This document shows positions 24,519-34,528 of a DNA stretch of 64,000 bases, piece by piece (position 1 is the stretch's first letter; every line of letters begins with the position of its first letter). Below the pieces are notes generated by a model, which searched no databases, had not been told where the DNA came from, and saw only the letters and a program-made list of their open reading frames with translations. Source of the DNA: Malachius bipustulatus (Eukaryota; Arthropoda; Insecta; Coleoptera; Melyridae); assembly GCA_910589415.1 (NCBI GenBank), contig OU342633.1, forward strand, positions 19,134,858 to 19,198,857, in the 5' to 3' direction. The position numbers were made by a program, and so were the translations under genes.

Positions 24519-25385
24519 CAGGTGTCCCAGCTTATTCGAAGCGGTCTCTGTAGGCCAAACGATGGATTTTTTCCAAAAAAATTTTGCACATTCAAGTACA
24601 GGATCACAATGGCCAAAATTTAAAATTATTTTCGGGTATACAGAGTGTCCCATATGACAGTGGCATATCAAAGTTATGTTTTTTTAAATAGAATGCTCCT
24701 AGGTTTTTGCATTTTTAGATTGTCTGAAAAGAGAAAATAAGATTGGCTTTTACAGTTGGTGTTTAAATTCAGAAGTTTTTGAGTTATAAACAAGTGAAAA
24801 TCGTCATTTTTCAAGTTCAAGGCCCTGTACAACGAAAACGGTTCAAGATAGAGAAAAACGGCTTACATGTCCCTATTTTAACTTTTCATGTACTATCCTC
24901 TGATGTGGATGAAATCTTTATACAGGGTGATAAAAAATTTGAAAAATTCTGAGATTTCTCCACGCGTCGCCAAATAAAAAAATCAAAGAAAGTACAAATG
25001 TTTCTATACCATAAGATAGTACATGAAAAGTTAAAATAGGGACATGTAAGCCGTTTTTCTCTATCTTGAACCGTTTTCGATCTTGAACTTGAAAAATGAC
25101 GATTTTCACTTGTTTATAACTCAAAAACTTCTTAATTTAAACACCAACTGTAAAAGCCAATCTTATTTTCTCTTCTCAGACAATCTAAAAATGCAATAAC
25201 ATAGGAGCATTCCATTTAAAAAAACATAACTTTGATATGCCACTCTCATATGGGACCCTCTGTATACTCCAAAATAATTTTAAATTATGGCGATTGTGAT
25301 TCTGTACTTGATTTTTCAAAATTTTTTTTGAAAAAGTCCATCGTTTGGCCTACAGAGACGGCTTCGAATAAGCTGGGACACCCTG
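24519..25385. mobile_element. 867-bp CAGG(G)TG-type TIR element
   Basis: The left end CAGGTGTCCCAGCTTATTCG and the right end CGAATAAGCTGGGACACCCTG are inverted and flanked by TA (24517-24518, 25386-25387). The complementarity runs through most of the element. An internal TACAGGGTGATAAAA at about 24933 suggests that a second, partial element was inserted or captured. It is non-coding. Confidence 0.7.
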
Positions 25386-25387
25386 TA

Positions 25388-26576
25388 TAGTTAAGACACA
25401 ACTTTGCTTTATTCACTTCGCGCAATCCGTAGCAGAAAATAATAAAATTTTACCTACTTCGGACGTGAATCGTGTGGAACAAATGGCACTTATCTTCGGT
25501 TAGGCTTTAATTAAGGATTGCCGAGCAAGAGTTTCCGAACATTCCATTGGGATTTTATCAGTTCTGGATAACACGGGTGAACGACTCGTCGATTCTTTAT
25601 TAAATTCTAAAGAACAATAAAACTTTTCTAACCGAATGCCATGGTCAAGATTACGACAAAACAAATAAACAGCAAGTTCTTATTAGAAATCCGGCTAACA
25701 AAAAGGAGCACTTAAGGATTTTAGGCTGCTAGTAAACATTTTCTAAAATTAGCCCAACATAATTATAAATGTGTTTTAATTAGTCTAATTGGTAATATCT
25801 AATTAGGAAATAGTGTAGATTTGAACTTGTTTTAGTAAGTAAGTAGGTATAGTGTTTTCTGATGATCTCTGGTGAAGAAATTGAAGAATGAGAAATGAAA
25901 AGTCCATTGAAGAATGAAAAATCCATCAAATTAACAATGTTGTTTATATGAAACAAATTGAATAATAATAAACTATTATATCAATTACAGCAATCCGATT
26001 GTTGAAAAACAATAATGCTTTCTGAACGACACATTTACTCTCATAGTATGGTGAAGACAGAGACATAATGAGACAATGCTGTTTATAATTATTATTAATC
26101 ATACAGCAGCGATTGAAAATTAAAATATCGATATACATAAATGCACAGACTAGCAAACAATTTCCATATTTTCAGCAGCTAATAAAGAGCTTCTTATTAA
26201 TGTAAAAGGAATAAGTAAATTAAGTATCTTTTAAGCAAAATCTATGACGCTTCAAAGCCATTTACCGAGTGAAGAAGATAAACGTGACATTGATTGAAAA
26301 TATTACTTTGAAGAACTCCGTTAATTGAATTTATTTTGAAGTTTAATACAGTATGAAATCTCGTCAACTTTTAAAATTCACGGATAAAGAATAATTTAAT
26401 GAAAAGTTACCCAAACATTGCCGGCATCACTGATGATGTGACATCTGACGAGAAAAGTTTCTCAAATTATTCTACTTTAGTTATTTATTATTAGTTGTAT
26501 GAATAATACTCCTAAATAGAGAAGCAATAAAAAATACTTTTTACTTAGGAGTCAAAAAAAATTGTTGCAAGTATTA
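25388..26576. other. intergenic, nothing assigned
   Basis: AT-rich DNA without a recognisable exon or element, ending at the errantivirus target site. Short repeats of GAAGAATGA(A) occur at about 25875-25925. Confidence 0.4.
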
Positions 26577-26580
26577 CACG
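26577..26580 (+). other. target-site duplication CACG, left copy (right copy 34525-34528)
   Basis: CACG directly abuts both outer LTR ends, as expected for the 4-bp duplication made by Ty3/gypsy-type integrases. Confidence 0.8.
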
Positions 26581-26832
26581 ATTTAAGTTCCCAAAGGGCA
26601 GAAGACCGTTTTTAAAAGAAATTATCTTTTATTTGAGCAAGACGTTACTTATACAGAGTCTCGTACAATACTAAATCTAATCATGCTAAAGTATACTTCA
26701 TCTTAAAATAACTAACAATGCATTACTTATTCTATATTAATAATATGATATTGAGGTCTGCGTATTCACTGGAAGTGCTAATATGCAGACTTTGCGTTTC
26801 AATTGTTCTTCTCCAGAATCGCCAACATAACT
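26581..26832 (-). repeat. 3' LTR of the errantivirus
   Basis: It is a 252-bp repeat, read as identical base for base to 34273-34524. In element orientation it begins AGTTATGTTGGC and ends GGGAACTTAAAT. It follows the polypurine tract and is bordered outside by CACG. Confidence 0.9.
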
Positions 26833-26843
26833 CCTCCCTTCTT
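26833..26843 (-). other. polypurine tract of the errantivirus
   Basis: AAGAAGGGAGG (minus strand) directly precedes the 3' LTR and overlaps the env stop codon by two bases. It is the expected primer site for plus-strand synthesis. Confidence 0.75.
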
Positions 26844-28527
26844 AAGAGTGAAAAATCGATGCAGGAGATTTTTCAATATCTTCTAATTTTTTCTGCTTTT
26901 CCTTTTCTTCTGGTTTCTTAAAATATTTCTCGTAAACGCAATATGCAATAATAAAAATTACAATTATTGCTATTATGAACCATGTGATAATATTAGAAAT
27001 TAGATTATGTTTATTAAAGTTTAAATTTATATGTTTTAGTTTTTCAAGATTTATATGAGATATATTTAAATGAATTTTTGGTGATTCTTTGTTGGGTAGA
27101 GTTTCTTTGAATCCGATTTCTTCTAAGTCGATGTTGACCGGTGGTTTGATTTCAATTATTCTTTCTTGATTTTCGGATGCGTAGAAGTATCGATTAAGAA
27201 TTTTGGTGTTACATTTTCTTGGTACCACGTATAAGGTGGGCTTGTTAATCTTCTTATTTCTTGTATCTGGGCAGTTTTCTTCGATGGTGATAGATGTTTT
27301 TGGAATTATGATGATTACGTTGTCTTCTATCTGTTTGATAATGTCGTTTTCGATTTCGACGTGGATCTTGTTGCATTCGGACGCTGACTTCTGAAGAATC
27401 GCTCGCGCTATACAGGTGTCCTGTATAATATGATCTTCTTTTGAAGGAGAACAGACGTAGATGTCTTCCAGCTTAGGGCATGCCTCTTCCGTATGTAGTT
27501 GATCTTGATCTGTGAGTGCTATATAAGGTGTAGCAGGTAGGATCATTTGGTTATTTATTGGAATAGGAACCACATGATAATAGGAGTATATCGTTGGATC
27601 AATGAGAGGAATGTGAATTACAAAGAAAATCTTTTCTTCATTTATATAACTTTGGATACTCATATATTGATAGTATGAATGAATATTTTTAAAGTCAATA
27701 ATGCCTTTATCATATTTTTGTTTACTTTTGTTTACTAGACTAGCCAGATCATTTCTGGGTAAAACCTCATTAGTGATGGTATTTAATTTTGAAAGATATA
27801 AAGATATTTCGATCCTCATCATTTCGTTGTATAGTTTCTGAAAACTTATATACAGTCGGTTCAATAAATTGTCTAGCTCTAAATAATTTGCGATTGCTGA
27901 TTCCGTTCTAGTTAGTCTTTGGTTTAGATCAGCAACTTGATTTTCTATTAGCTGTAGGTTTTGATTGATATTTTCAATTGATCGATTGAATTTATCAGTT
28001 AGATCGTTGTAAAGATCTATCTGGGTGTTTACGGCATTTTGGATTGTTTTCTGATTATTTTCTAACATGTTTAACGAATTATAAATTCGCTCTCCATCGT
28101 CAAAGTCTAGGGTTCCGAAAAGCCATTTAGATACGGAGCCACCTGCGTTAATTAATCCTCTTTTAAATCTTTTGTTATTAACGATATGATTGTCAGGTTG
28201 TAAATTCTCGTATAAGGTTTCAATGTATGGTACTTGGTTTTCAATGTCATCTAAGCGTCTTGAAAGCGTTTTATTCATAAGCACACTGTCGCTTTTCTTA
28301 ATGAAACTTCGCGAATAATTTATAATTCTTTTAATCTGAGATATTTGTTCTTCTAATGGGTATTTATTTACATAATATATGTAGGATGTTTTTGTATTAG
28401 TTAGGTATGCCATGCCTAAATGATGTGGATAAAATCCTGGATAGTTTTCTAACGATATTTGTGTTAGGGTGGTTTTAATAAAGGTAAGGGTTAGGATTAG
28501 TGCTAGTAAGTCTTTCCGTCTTGTCAT
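26842..28527 (-). CDS. env: errantivirus envelope glycoprotein (F-protein-like)
   Basis: The frame is 561 residues. An N-terminal signal peptide (hydrophobic residues about 7-22) precedes a long ectodomain with Asn-X-Ser/Thr sites. A dibasic cleavage motif RFKR (about residues 120-123) is followed by a Gly-rich segment typical of the fusion peptide in errantivirus and baculovirus F-like proteins. Heptad-like Leu/Ile/Asn-rich stretches follow at about 150-230, Cys residues cluster at about 350-440, and one membrane anchor lies near 515-535 before a Lys/Glu-rich tail. The start is 21 bases after the pol stop, so expression probably needs a spliced subgenomic RNA (known for errantiviruses, not visible here). 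No break is seen. Confidence 0.9.
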   Translation of the reverse strand: MTRRKDLLALILTLTFIKTTLTQISLENYPGFYPHHLGMAYLTNTKTSYIYYVNKYPLEEQISQIKRIINYSRSFIKKSDSVLMNKTLSRRLDDIENQVPYIETLYENLQPDNHIVNNKRFKRGLINAGGSVSKWLFGTLDFDDGERIYNSLNMLENNQKTIQNAVNTQIDLYNDLTDKFNRSIENINQNLQLIENQVADLNQRLTRTESAIANYLELDNLLNRLYISFQKLYNEMMRIEISLYLSKLNTITNEVLPRNDLASLVNKSKQKYDKGIIDFKNIHSYYQYMSIQSYINEEKIFFVIHIPLIDPTIYSYYHVVPIPINNQMILPATPYIALTDQDQLHTEEACPKLEDIYVCSPSKEDHIIQDTCIARAILQKSASECNKIHVEIENDIIKQIEDNVIIIIPKTSITIEENCPDTRNKKINKPTLYVVPRKCNTKILNRYFYASENQERIIEIKPPVNIDLEEIGFKETLPNKESPKIHLNISHINLEKLKHINLNFNKHNLISNIITWFIIAIIVIFIIAYCVYEKYFKKPEEKEKQKKLEDIEKSPASIFHS

Positions 28528-28548
28528 TCTGAAAGCAGTGAAAATAAC

Positions 28549-31500
28549 TTAGTAAGTTTTTCGTGTGGGTTTCATTTTTGACTTATGTCTAGATGTTTTT
28601 GGTAAATTGACAGTTACCTTCTTGTTTTCTATTACTTTTGTTGCTTTAAACAAAGGGGCTGATTTTTGTTTCGAGGTGTTTTCAACATAGCTCGGTTTGT
28701 CTACTGGTAAATTCGGTGGTTCTTGTCTATTTTGATTTCGAGAAGAAATCCATTTCTCTTTTTCCGTCTGTGATACATTATGTATTTTGTCGAAAAGCAT
28801 TTTACTGATTGTCCTATGTTGATGCATATAGTCTGTCATTATCATTTCGTTGGTAAGTTCGAAGGGGTTACGATTATCTAGATCGCAATTTAATATCTGG
28901 AAAGGTGTCATCTTAGTTGTACTGTGAATCGAATTATTGTACGCTAGAATCGCGTAAGGGATGATTTCTTGGATTGTTTTGGCAGGAAATTCTGTTTTAA
29001 GACATCTTATGTGTTCTAAGATTGAAGAGTTAAATCTTTCGACAGGGCTGTTCGAGTTAGAATTTAAAGGTGTCGTAAAATGTAATGAGATGTTATATAA
29101 TTTACAAAAATCTCTTAACGTGACATTTTCGAATTCTCTTCCGTTATCACACGTAATTTGGTGTGGTATGTTATGATGTGAAACAAATTGTATTAGATTG
29201 TTTACAATTTCAATACAGTCGAATTTATATAGTGGGTAGCATTGACCGTATTTCGAGAATGCGTCGATTATTGTCAGACATTTAATTTTGTCTATATGAA
29301 AGGTATCTATGTGAATTGTTTGAAAGGGTTTCATCGGAGTTGGTGTTAATTCGAATTTAGGTTGATACGGATGTCGTTCATATTTATTCTTCAAACATAC
29401 TTCACATGAATTTATAAAGTTTGCAACGTCAGCGTTTAAATTAGGCCAAAAGTACTTTTTTCTGAGATTGTCAATTGTTTGTTGAATACCACGATGTCCA
29501 GTTTTGGTCTCGTGAAAGAATTTTATGTACATTTGTTGGTCGTCTTTTAATTCGATATCTTTAACTAAAGTATTCGAGTAGCATAGTTGAAATGCATTAT
29601 TTTTGAATGTTTGCGTTGAAGCAGATAAAATTCGATAAGTTGGTGTTTCGAAAGTTTCGTCCATATTAAGGCAATATTTTGATTTTGGATTAACATAATT
29701 TTTGAATACTTCTAATATTCCAGTTTCTAAATCGTCATTGTTACAATTTAAAATTATCCTGTTGTTTTGGAACGGATGTTCTTTTGTTATTTTAAAATTT
29801 GGAATTGGTTTATTAATAATCACGATTTGGTTTTTATAGTAGTTAGTCACGTGATCAGTTATTGGTATGTCTAAAATTGGGGTTTCTGCGCTAGAATGTA
29901 CAGTGTTGCTGTCAGATATTGGGTTATCGTTAGTATCGATTGGATTATTATTCTCAATATTTTGGGTTTCTGTTTGATTGTTTGCAACAGATGTCTCACT
30001 GATTTGGTCATTGAGGAATTTATTGATGTCCTCATCTCCCGTTTGTACCATTAAACTGTCGTTGTCTGGTAGTTCTAGAGGGTAAATTTGTTCGGTATTA
30101 ATTTTGATTCGCGATAAAGAATCTGCGTTGGTGTTAAGTTTTCCCTTTTTGTATATAATTTCATAGTCGTATTCGCTAAGAAGGAGTCTCCAGCGGACCA
30201 ATCTTGAGTTGGGTTGTTTCATTGAAAATAAGAAAGTAAGGGGTTGGTGGTCAGTTACTATTTTAAATTTCCTCCCAAATATGTAGGGTCGAAATGTTTT
30301 AACCGCAAATATAATAGCGAGTAATTCTTTCTCCGAAACATGATAGTTAATCTCTGCTGGGTTTAGAGTTCGAGAAGCATACGCTATAGGACGGTCAGAA
30401 TTTATTGGTCCTTGCGAGAGTATTGCCCCAAGGGCATATTGACTTGCATCTGTTGTTACTATAAATTCTTTATTAAAATCCGGGTAAGCTAAAATCGGTT
30501 CATTACACAACAGTTCTTTGCATTTATTAAAGGATTCGACAAATTCGGGGGTGTGTTTTATAATTTCATTTTTCTTGAGACATTTAGTCAAAGGTTTTGT
30601 AATTTTTGCAAAGTTATCGATAAATTTTCGATAATATCCGACTAATCCGAGATATGATTTTATTTCGCGGGCTGTTTTAGGTATTGGGAAATTTTTGATA
30701 ACGTGTAATTTCTTTGGATTTGGTTTTATTCCATCCGGTGTCACTATGTGACCTAGAAATTCGATCTCTTTCCGGAAAAATTCACATTTATCGGGTTGTA
30801 TTTTCATGTTCGAATTCCTTAGTCGTTCGAACACAGATTTTAAATTATCTACATGTTCTTGTAGAGATGAACTGAAAATTATAATATCGTCCATGTAAAC
30901 AAGACAACATTTATTGACTAAACCTTTTAGGACGTTATTCATAACGCGTTGGAATGTTGACGGTGCGTTTTTTAGGCCAAAGGGCATTCGAAGAAATTCG
31001 TAATGACCTGATTCTGTCGAAAAGGCTGTTTTAGGTATGTCTTCGGGACACATTTCAATTTGGTGAAACCCGTTAGCGAGATCTAAAGTGGTGTAATAAT
31101 TTGCTCGTCCTAACCTGTCTAATATGTCCGTTATATTAGGGATTGGGTATCTATCGTCAATGGTCTTCTCATTTAATTTTCGATAGTCCACAACGACACG
31201 CCATTTCGGTTTGTTCGATGCGTCAATTTTTTTTGGAACTATCCATATAGGTGAAGTCCAAGGGCTGTCAGATGGTCTAATAATTTCGTCATTTAACATT
31301 TTATCTATTTGTCTGTCAACCTCTGCTTTATGAATATAGGGGTATCTGTATGTTCTTGTATGTAAAGGAATTTCATCAGTTGTTCTTATTTGATGTTTTA
31401 TAGCATTGGTAAAAGTTAATTTGGAATTTTCGTTGTGAAAAATGTCCTTAAATTCATTGCATAACTTTTTTAGGCAGTTTTGTTCTTCTGAATTTAGATG

Positions 31501-31650
31501 TTTATCTCTGACCTGTGGTCTTTGGTGATTTTGGTAGTTTTCATTAACATAATTGATGTTATAATTTTGGATAGAGTAGTCTTTACCTATTAAGTTTACA
31601 TCTAAGGTTGGTACTTTACCCCATGATCGACGAAACCAATCATATGTAAT
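28549..31650 (-). CDS. pol: errantivirus pol: reverse transcriptase, RNase H and integrase part
   Basis: The frame is open from just after a stop at 31651-31653 to 28549. A Met at 31299 lies inside the RT domain, so the coding part extends upstream of it. RT: FHQIEM, then YMDDII with the catalytic Asp pair. RNase H: TTDASQYALG, then EKELLAI and TDHQPL. Integrase: an HHCC zinc-binding segment (H..GHRG, then C..C), then HIDTF, CDNGREFE and SPVERFN as the D-D-E core. A basic tail follows. These domains copy the RNA genome and insert the DNA. The frame is +1 relative to the protease frame, overlapping it by only 8 bases (31643-31650). Confidence 0.93.
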   Translation of the reverse strand: MTYDWFRRSWGKVPTLDVNLIGKDYSIQNYNINYVNENYQNHQRPQVRDKHLNSEEQNCLKKLCNEFKDIFHNENSKLTFTNAIKHQIRTTDEIPLHTRTYRYPYIHKAEVDRQIDKMLNDEIIRPSDSPWTSPIWIVPKKIDASNKPKWRVVVDYRKLNEKTIDDRYPIPNITDILDRLGRANYYTTLDLANGFHQIEMCPEDIPKTAFSTESGHYEFLRMPFGLKNAPSTFQRVMNNVLKGLVNKCCLVYMDDIIIFSSSLQEHVDNLKSVFERLRNSNMKIQPDKCEFFRKEIEFLGHIVTPDGIKPNPKKLHVIKNFPIPKTAREIKSYLGLVGYYRKFIDNFAKITKPLTKCLKKNEIIKHTPEFVESFNKCKELLCNEPILAYPDFNKEFIVTTDASQYALGAILSQGPINSDRPIAYASRTLNPAEINYHVSEKELLAIIFAVKTFRPYIFGRKFKIVTDHQPLTFLFSMKQPNSRLVRWRLLLSEYDYEIIYKKGKLNTNADSLSRIKINTEQIYPLELPDNDSLMVQTGDEDINKFLNDQISETSVANNQTETQNIENNNPIDTNDNPISDSNTVHSSAETPILDIPITDHVTNYYKNQIVIINKPIPNFKITKEHPFQNNRIILNCNNDDLETGILEVFKNYVNPKSKYCLNMDETFETPTYRILSASTQTFKNNAFQLCYSNTLVKDIELKDDQQMYIKFFHETKTGHRGIQQTIDNLRKKYFWPNLNADVANFINSCEVCLKNKYERHPYQPKFELTPTPMKPFQTIHIDTFHIDKIKCLTIIDAFSKYGQCYPLYKFDCIEIVNNLIQFVSHHNIPHQITCDNGREFENVTLRDFCKLYNISLHFTTPLNSNSNSPVERFNSSILEHIRCLKTEFPAKTIQEIIPYAILAYNNSIHSTTKMTPFQILNCDLDNRNPFELTNEMIMTDYMHQHRTISKMLFDKIHNVSQTEKEKWISSRNQNRQEPPNLPVDKPSYVENTSKQKSAPLFKATKVIENKKVTVNLPKTSRHKSKMKPTRKTY

Positions 31651-32320
31651 TTAATAAACTAAACAACATGTATCGTAAGACTGCAATTTGTAATTTCAAA
31701 CGAATATATATATATACTGATACAGTTTCGGTCTTATTAGTTGGATTGAAAATTTCAATTTTCGTTTTATTATTGTTTACATAATTTAAAGATTCTAAAG
31801 AATAACATTTCGAATCTGGATCTTCTAATTTGGGTAATAAAACAAGTCCTTCTTCAATGTTACAATTTACAACAATGATTCTACTAGAATTAGGATCAAT
31901 ATCAAATGATAAATTTTGATCGCGTTGGTATTTTAATGGTATTGACATTTTATCATTGTATAATAAATTTTTCTCGAGGTCGATCTTTAATTTATTTTGT
32001 TTCAAAAATGGTAATCCTAAGAGTCCATTGAAAAATTTGTGAAAATCATAAATACAAGCTCTATAAACATTATCATTTTTAAATTCATTAAAAATAGGTA
32101 TGTCAGCTCTAAAGCGTCCTTCCTTGTTTTCTCCGCATGTACTTATGGAAAAAGGGTTGTGGAAGATTTTATCAGGAAAATATTCTTCTGCAACTGATGG
32201 ACTTAGAATTGAAGTAGTCGCGCCTGTGTCAATCAATAACTTTAATGGTGGATTTTTGATTTCGATGTATGGTAAATTACAATTGTTATTATCGGCAATA
32301 TTTAATTCAATTTCATTTTT
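31640..32320 (-). CDS. pol: errantivirus pol: protease part (frame broken before RT)
   Basis: The frame is -1 relative to gag and becomes readable near the gag end. An aspartic-protease motif LIDTGATTS sits at about 32230-32245, and a GLLGLPFL flap/core motif lies downstream, typical of retroelement proteases that cut Gag and Gag-Pol. The frame ends at 31640 shortly after a (TA)n tract (about 31704-31716) instead of running into RT. Neither other frame is open through 31640-31700, so a single TA-repeat indel alone would not restore continuity. It looks like a disabling lesion, an assembly error, or a second recoding site. Confidence 0.8.
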   Translation of the reverse strand, partial: KNEIELNIADNNNCNLPYIEIKNPPLKLLIDTGATTSILSPSVAEEYFPDKIFHNPFSISTCGENKEGRFRADIPIFNEFKNDNVYRACIYDFHKFFNGLLGLPFLKQNKLKIDLEKNLLYNDKMSIPLKYQRDQNLSFDIDPNSSRIIVVNCNIEEGLVLLPKLEDPDSKCYSLESLNYVNNNKTKIEIFNPTNKTETVSVYIYIRLKLQIAVLRYMLFSLLNYI

Positions 32321-33588
32321 TCCGAGGCTGCTAACTGAAAATTTTCATTTTCAGGTGATTGATTTATTTCTTGTGGATTGGAGTCTCGCGAATAATTACA
32401 ATTTTGCAAGTTATTTTCATAAGGATGATAATAAGTATGGTTGTACGATTGATCATAGTGGTATTGATCGTCATAATATTGGTCATTGTAATATTCGGGG
32501 TTTTCACAAAACTCGTAATATTGTTGGTCTATATCGGGATTAGAATCATTATTTGGGTATAATGGTTCGTTTAAAGTCGAATTATCTTCAATGTTATGTA
32601 CTTGCATTTTATTAGGGTACCTAGATTGCAATGGTGTTTGGGGGTTTGTTTGGCTGGTTGAAATACTCATAGGTGTAGGTGCATGAGTGGGTTTATTACT
32701 GTTCATAGGGTGAAAGACATTAGAAGGGTAAGGCTGATCAGGTCGCCTACGTTTGAAAGCTTGATTTTGAGATTGAAAGTTATTATTGTAGTTTGGTGTT
32801 TGTCTTTGGAAGTTATTGTTATTGTAAAAATTGGGTCTTTGGAAATTATTATTGAAATTTGGTCTTTGAAAATTATTATAAGAATTGGGTGTTTGAAATG
32901 GTGTTGGTCTAGGAAAATTGTAGTTAGGAAAATATGTTTTTTGTGGAATATGAAAGTTTGGTGGTCTTTGTGTGTTGAAATGTCTTTGGGGTATTTTAGA
33001 TGCCATGTTTAAGTGTTGGAAGTTTTCTTCCTGAATTAAGAAGGCTTGGGCATCTTCTATTGTGTTCGGATTTCGTAATCTAATCGCCATTTGTAACGTC
33101 ATGGGGTGCAAGTTTCTCATGAAGGTATTTAAAACCATTTCTTCATAGTGAGCATATTTTATATCTTTTTTCTCGATAGTCATTTCGGTGACAGGTATGG
33201 CTTTTAATTTAGTGGCAATTTTACTTCTTAAATTTTGCAAGCGATGTCCAAAATCTAATAGGGATTCCTTATTTAAAGGGGTGGCAATGTTTATGTCGTT
33301 TGCTAAGCATTCTATGCTGCGATGGTCATCGAAACATGAAATAAGTGCTGCTTTTGTTTTGGGCCAGGTCGTTAGATCGACTCGACTACCAATGAAGGCA
33401 AGGGCTCTATTAATTAATTTTGATTGAACGAGTCCTAGTAAATATGAATTTATTTCTGGTCGCTCGGGATCAGTGAATTGATTTAATAATCTTTCTGAAT
33501 GTTCAATAAAGGGATAGAGGCCAAACTCATTGCCGTCATAACGTGGAATAGCTTCGGCATAAGCTCTAATTGCTGTATAGTCAGTCAT
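32302..33588 (-). CDS. gag: errantivirus Gag
   Basis: The protein is 428 residues. The N-terminal half is a helical, capsid-like region (Leu/Ala-rich, about 1-190) and the C-terminal half is a low-complexity Asn/Gln/Phe/Pro-rich region with repeated NFQRPNF-type units, then acidic Tyr-rich repeats. No CCHC zinc knuckle is present, as is usual for insect errantiviruses. Gag forms the particle shell and binds RNA. The start at 33588 follows a leader of about 680 bases. Near its stop is an A6 run (32316-32321, minus strand) where a -1 shift would enter the protease frame. Confidence 0.85.
   Translation of the reverse strand: MTDYTAIRAYAEAIPRYDGNEFGLYPFIEHSERLLNQFTDPERPEINSYLLGLVQSKLINRALAFIGSRVDLTTWPKTKAALISCFDDHRSIECLANDINIATPLNKESLLDFGHRLQNLRSKIATKLKAIPVTEMTIEKKDIKYAHYEEMVLNTFMRNLHPMTLQMAIRLRNPNTIEDAQAFLIQEENFQHLNMASKIPQRHFNTQRPPNFHIPQKTYFPNYNFPRPTPFQTPNSYNNFQRPNFNNNFQRPNFYNNNNFQRQTPNYNNNFQSQNQAFKRRRPDQPYPSNVFHPMNSNKPTHAPTPMSISTSQTNPQTPLQSRYPNKMQVHNIEDNSTLNEPLYPNNDSNPDIDQQYYEFCENPEYYNDQYYDDQYHYDQSYNHTYYHPYENNLQNCNYSRDSNPQEINQSPENENFQLAASEKMKLN
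32316..32321 (-). promoter_or_regulatory. probable -1 ribosomal frameshift site between gag and pol
   Basis: The gag and protease frames differ by -1 and overlap here. The local sequence GGAAAAAATG contains an A6 run on which tRNAs can re-pair. It is not a perfect X-XXY-YYZ heptamer. I did not establish a downstream pseudoknot. Confidence 0.5.
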
Positions 33589-34253
33589 TTTGATTTAAAT
33601 GTAAAAGTAAATTCAAAAATGTTTACACAATAAAAAATACAGAAAACACAATAAATGCAGTAAATAGATTTCACTAAAATTTTAGTGAAGTAAAAGTGCT
33701 AAAATATATATTTATGTACAGTTATAGAAATAAATTGCTTATCTAAAATCACTTATTTAAAATTGGGATTGAAATATTCTTTAATAATAATTAATATGAG
33801 CAATAGTGATTGCTAATTAAAATGAGCTATTAAATTTATTTTATTTATTTAATAAAATATTATGATTTATTTATCAGAAATTGATTCAGCTTATTTAATT
33901 TCTTTCTTTGAAATAATTAATTTGATTTATTTTCTTTGCATTTCACTTAAACTAGGATTAGGAAAGGAACTCACATTTACAGTGTGGGGCTCTCCTGGTT
34001 GAACTTGGGGATGATCCTATTCGTGGAAATCCTCTGTTCTGGTGATCTTCTTTCCAGATGCTGGGGTTGCTCTGGATACTCCTTGGAACACTTGTTCTTG
34101 GTGTAGAAATCGCCCGATGTTTCTGAGATCAGACCCGATGCTGTGGCTCTCAGTACACTGAACCGAAATTTCACACCGATAGCACCTTAACGATTTGAAA
34201 ATCGACTTTCGCACAAGCTGATATACGTTCAGCTAATTAGTGACAAAAGGGCA
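33589..34253 (-). other. errantivirus 5' leader
   Basis: This is the non-coding stretch between the PBS and the gag start. It is very AT-rich at 33600-33950. Short open frames at 33977-34214 match nothing. Splice donors for an env RNA would be expected in this region or at the start of gag. Confidence 0.6.
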
Positions 34254-34273
34254 CTATCCTACTGACTGCGCCA
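34254..34273 (-). other. errantivirus primer-binding site (tRNA-Ser type)
   Basis: The minus strand reads TGGCGCAGTCAGTAGGATAG, starting with the last base of the 5' LTR. It is complementary, with about two mismatches, to the 3' end of insect tRNA-Ser as I recall it (CCTACCGGCTGCGCCA). tRNA-Ser priming is known for the 17.6/297 group. Confidence 0.75.
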
Positions 34274-34524
34274 TTTAAGTTCCCAAAGGGCAGAAGACCG
34301 TTTTTAAAAGAAATTATCTTTTATTTGAGCAAGACGTTACTTATACAGAGTCTCGTACAATACTAAATCTAATCATGCTAAAGTATACTTCATCTTAAAA
34401 TAACTAACAATGCATTACTTATTCTATATTAATAATATGATATTGAGGTCTGCGTATTCACTGGAAGTGCTAATATGCAGACTTTGCGTTTCAATTGTTC
34501 TTCTCCAGAATCGCCAACATAACT
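34273..34524 (-). repeat. 5' LTR of the errantivirus
   Basis: It is identical in my reading to 26581-26832. Transcription of the element would start inside this copy and run toward lower coordinates. CACG follows at 34525-34528. Confidence 0.9.
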
Positions 34525-34528
34525 CACG

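Larger units (their letters stand above)
26581..34524 (-). mobile_element. endogenous errantivirus-type (Ty3/gypsy) element with env
   Basis: The element is 7,944 bp long and lies on the minus strand. It has identical 252-bp LTRs (26581-26832 and 34273-34524), a CACG target duplication, a PBS complementary to a tRNA-Ser 3' end, gag, a protease-RT-RNase H-integrase pol, an envelope frame and a polypurine tract. This layout matches insect errantiviruses of the 17.6/297 type. Identical LTRs indicate a recent insertion. pol is interrupted: the protease frame stops at 31640 and the RT frame has a stop at 31651-31653, so this copy probably does not make an intact Pol unless a second frameshift occurs. 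gag and env look intact. Confidence 0.93.
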
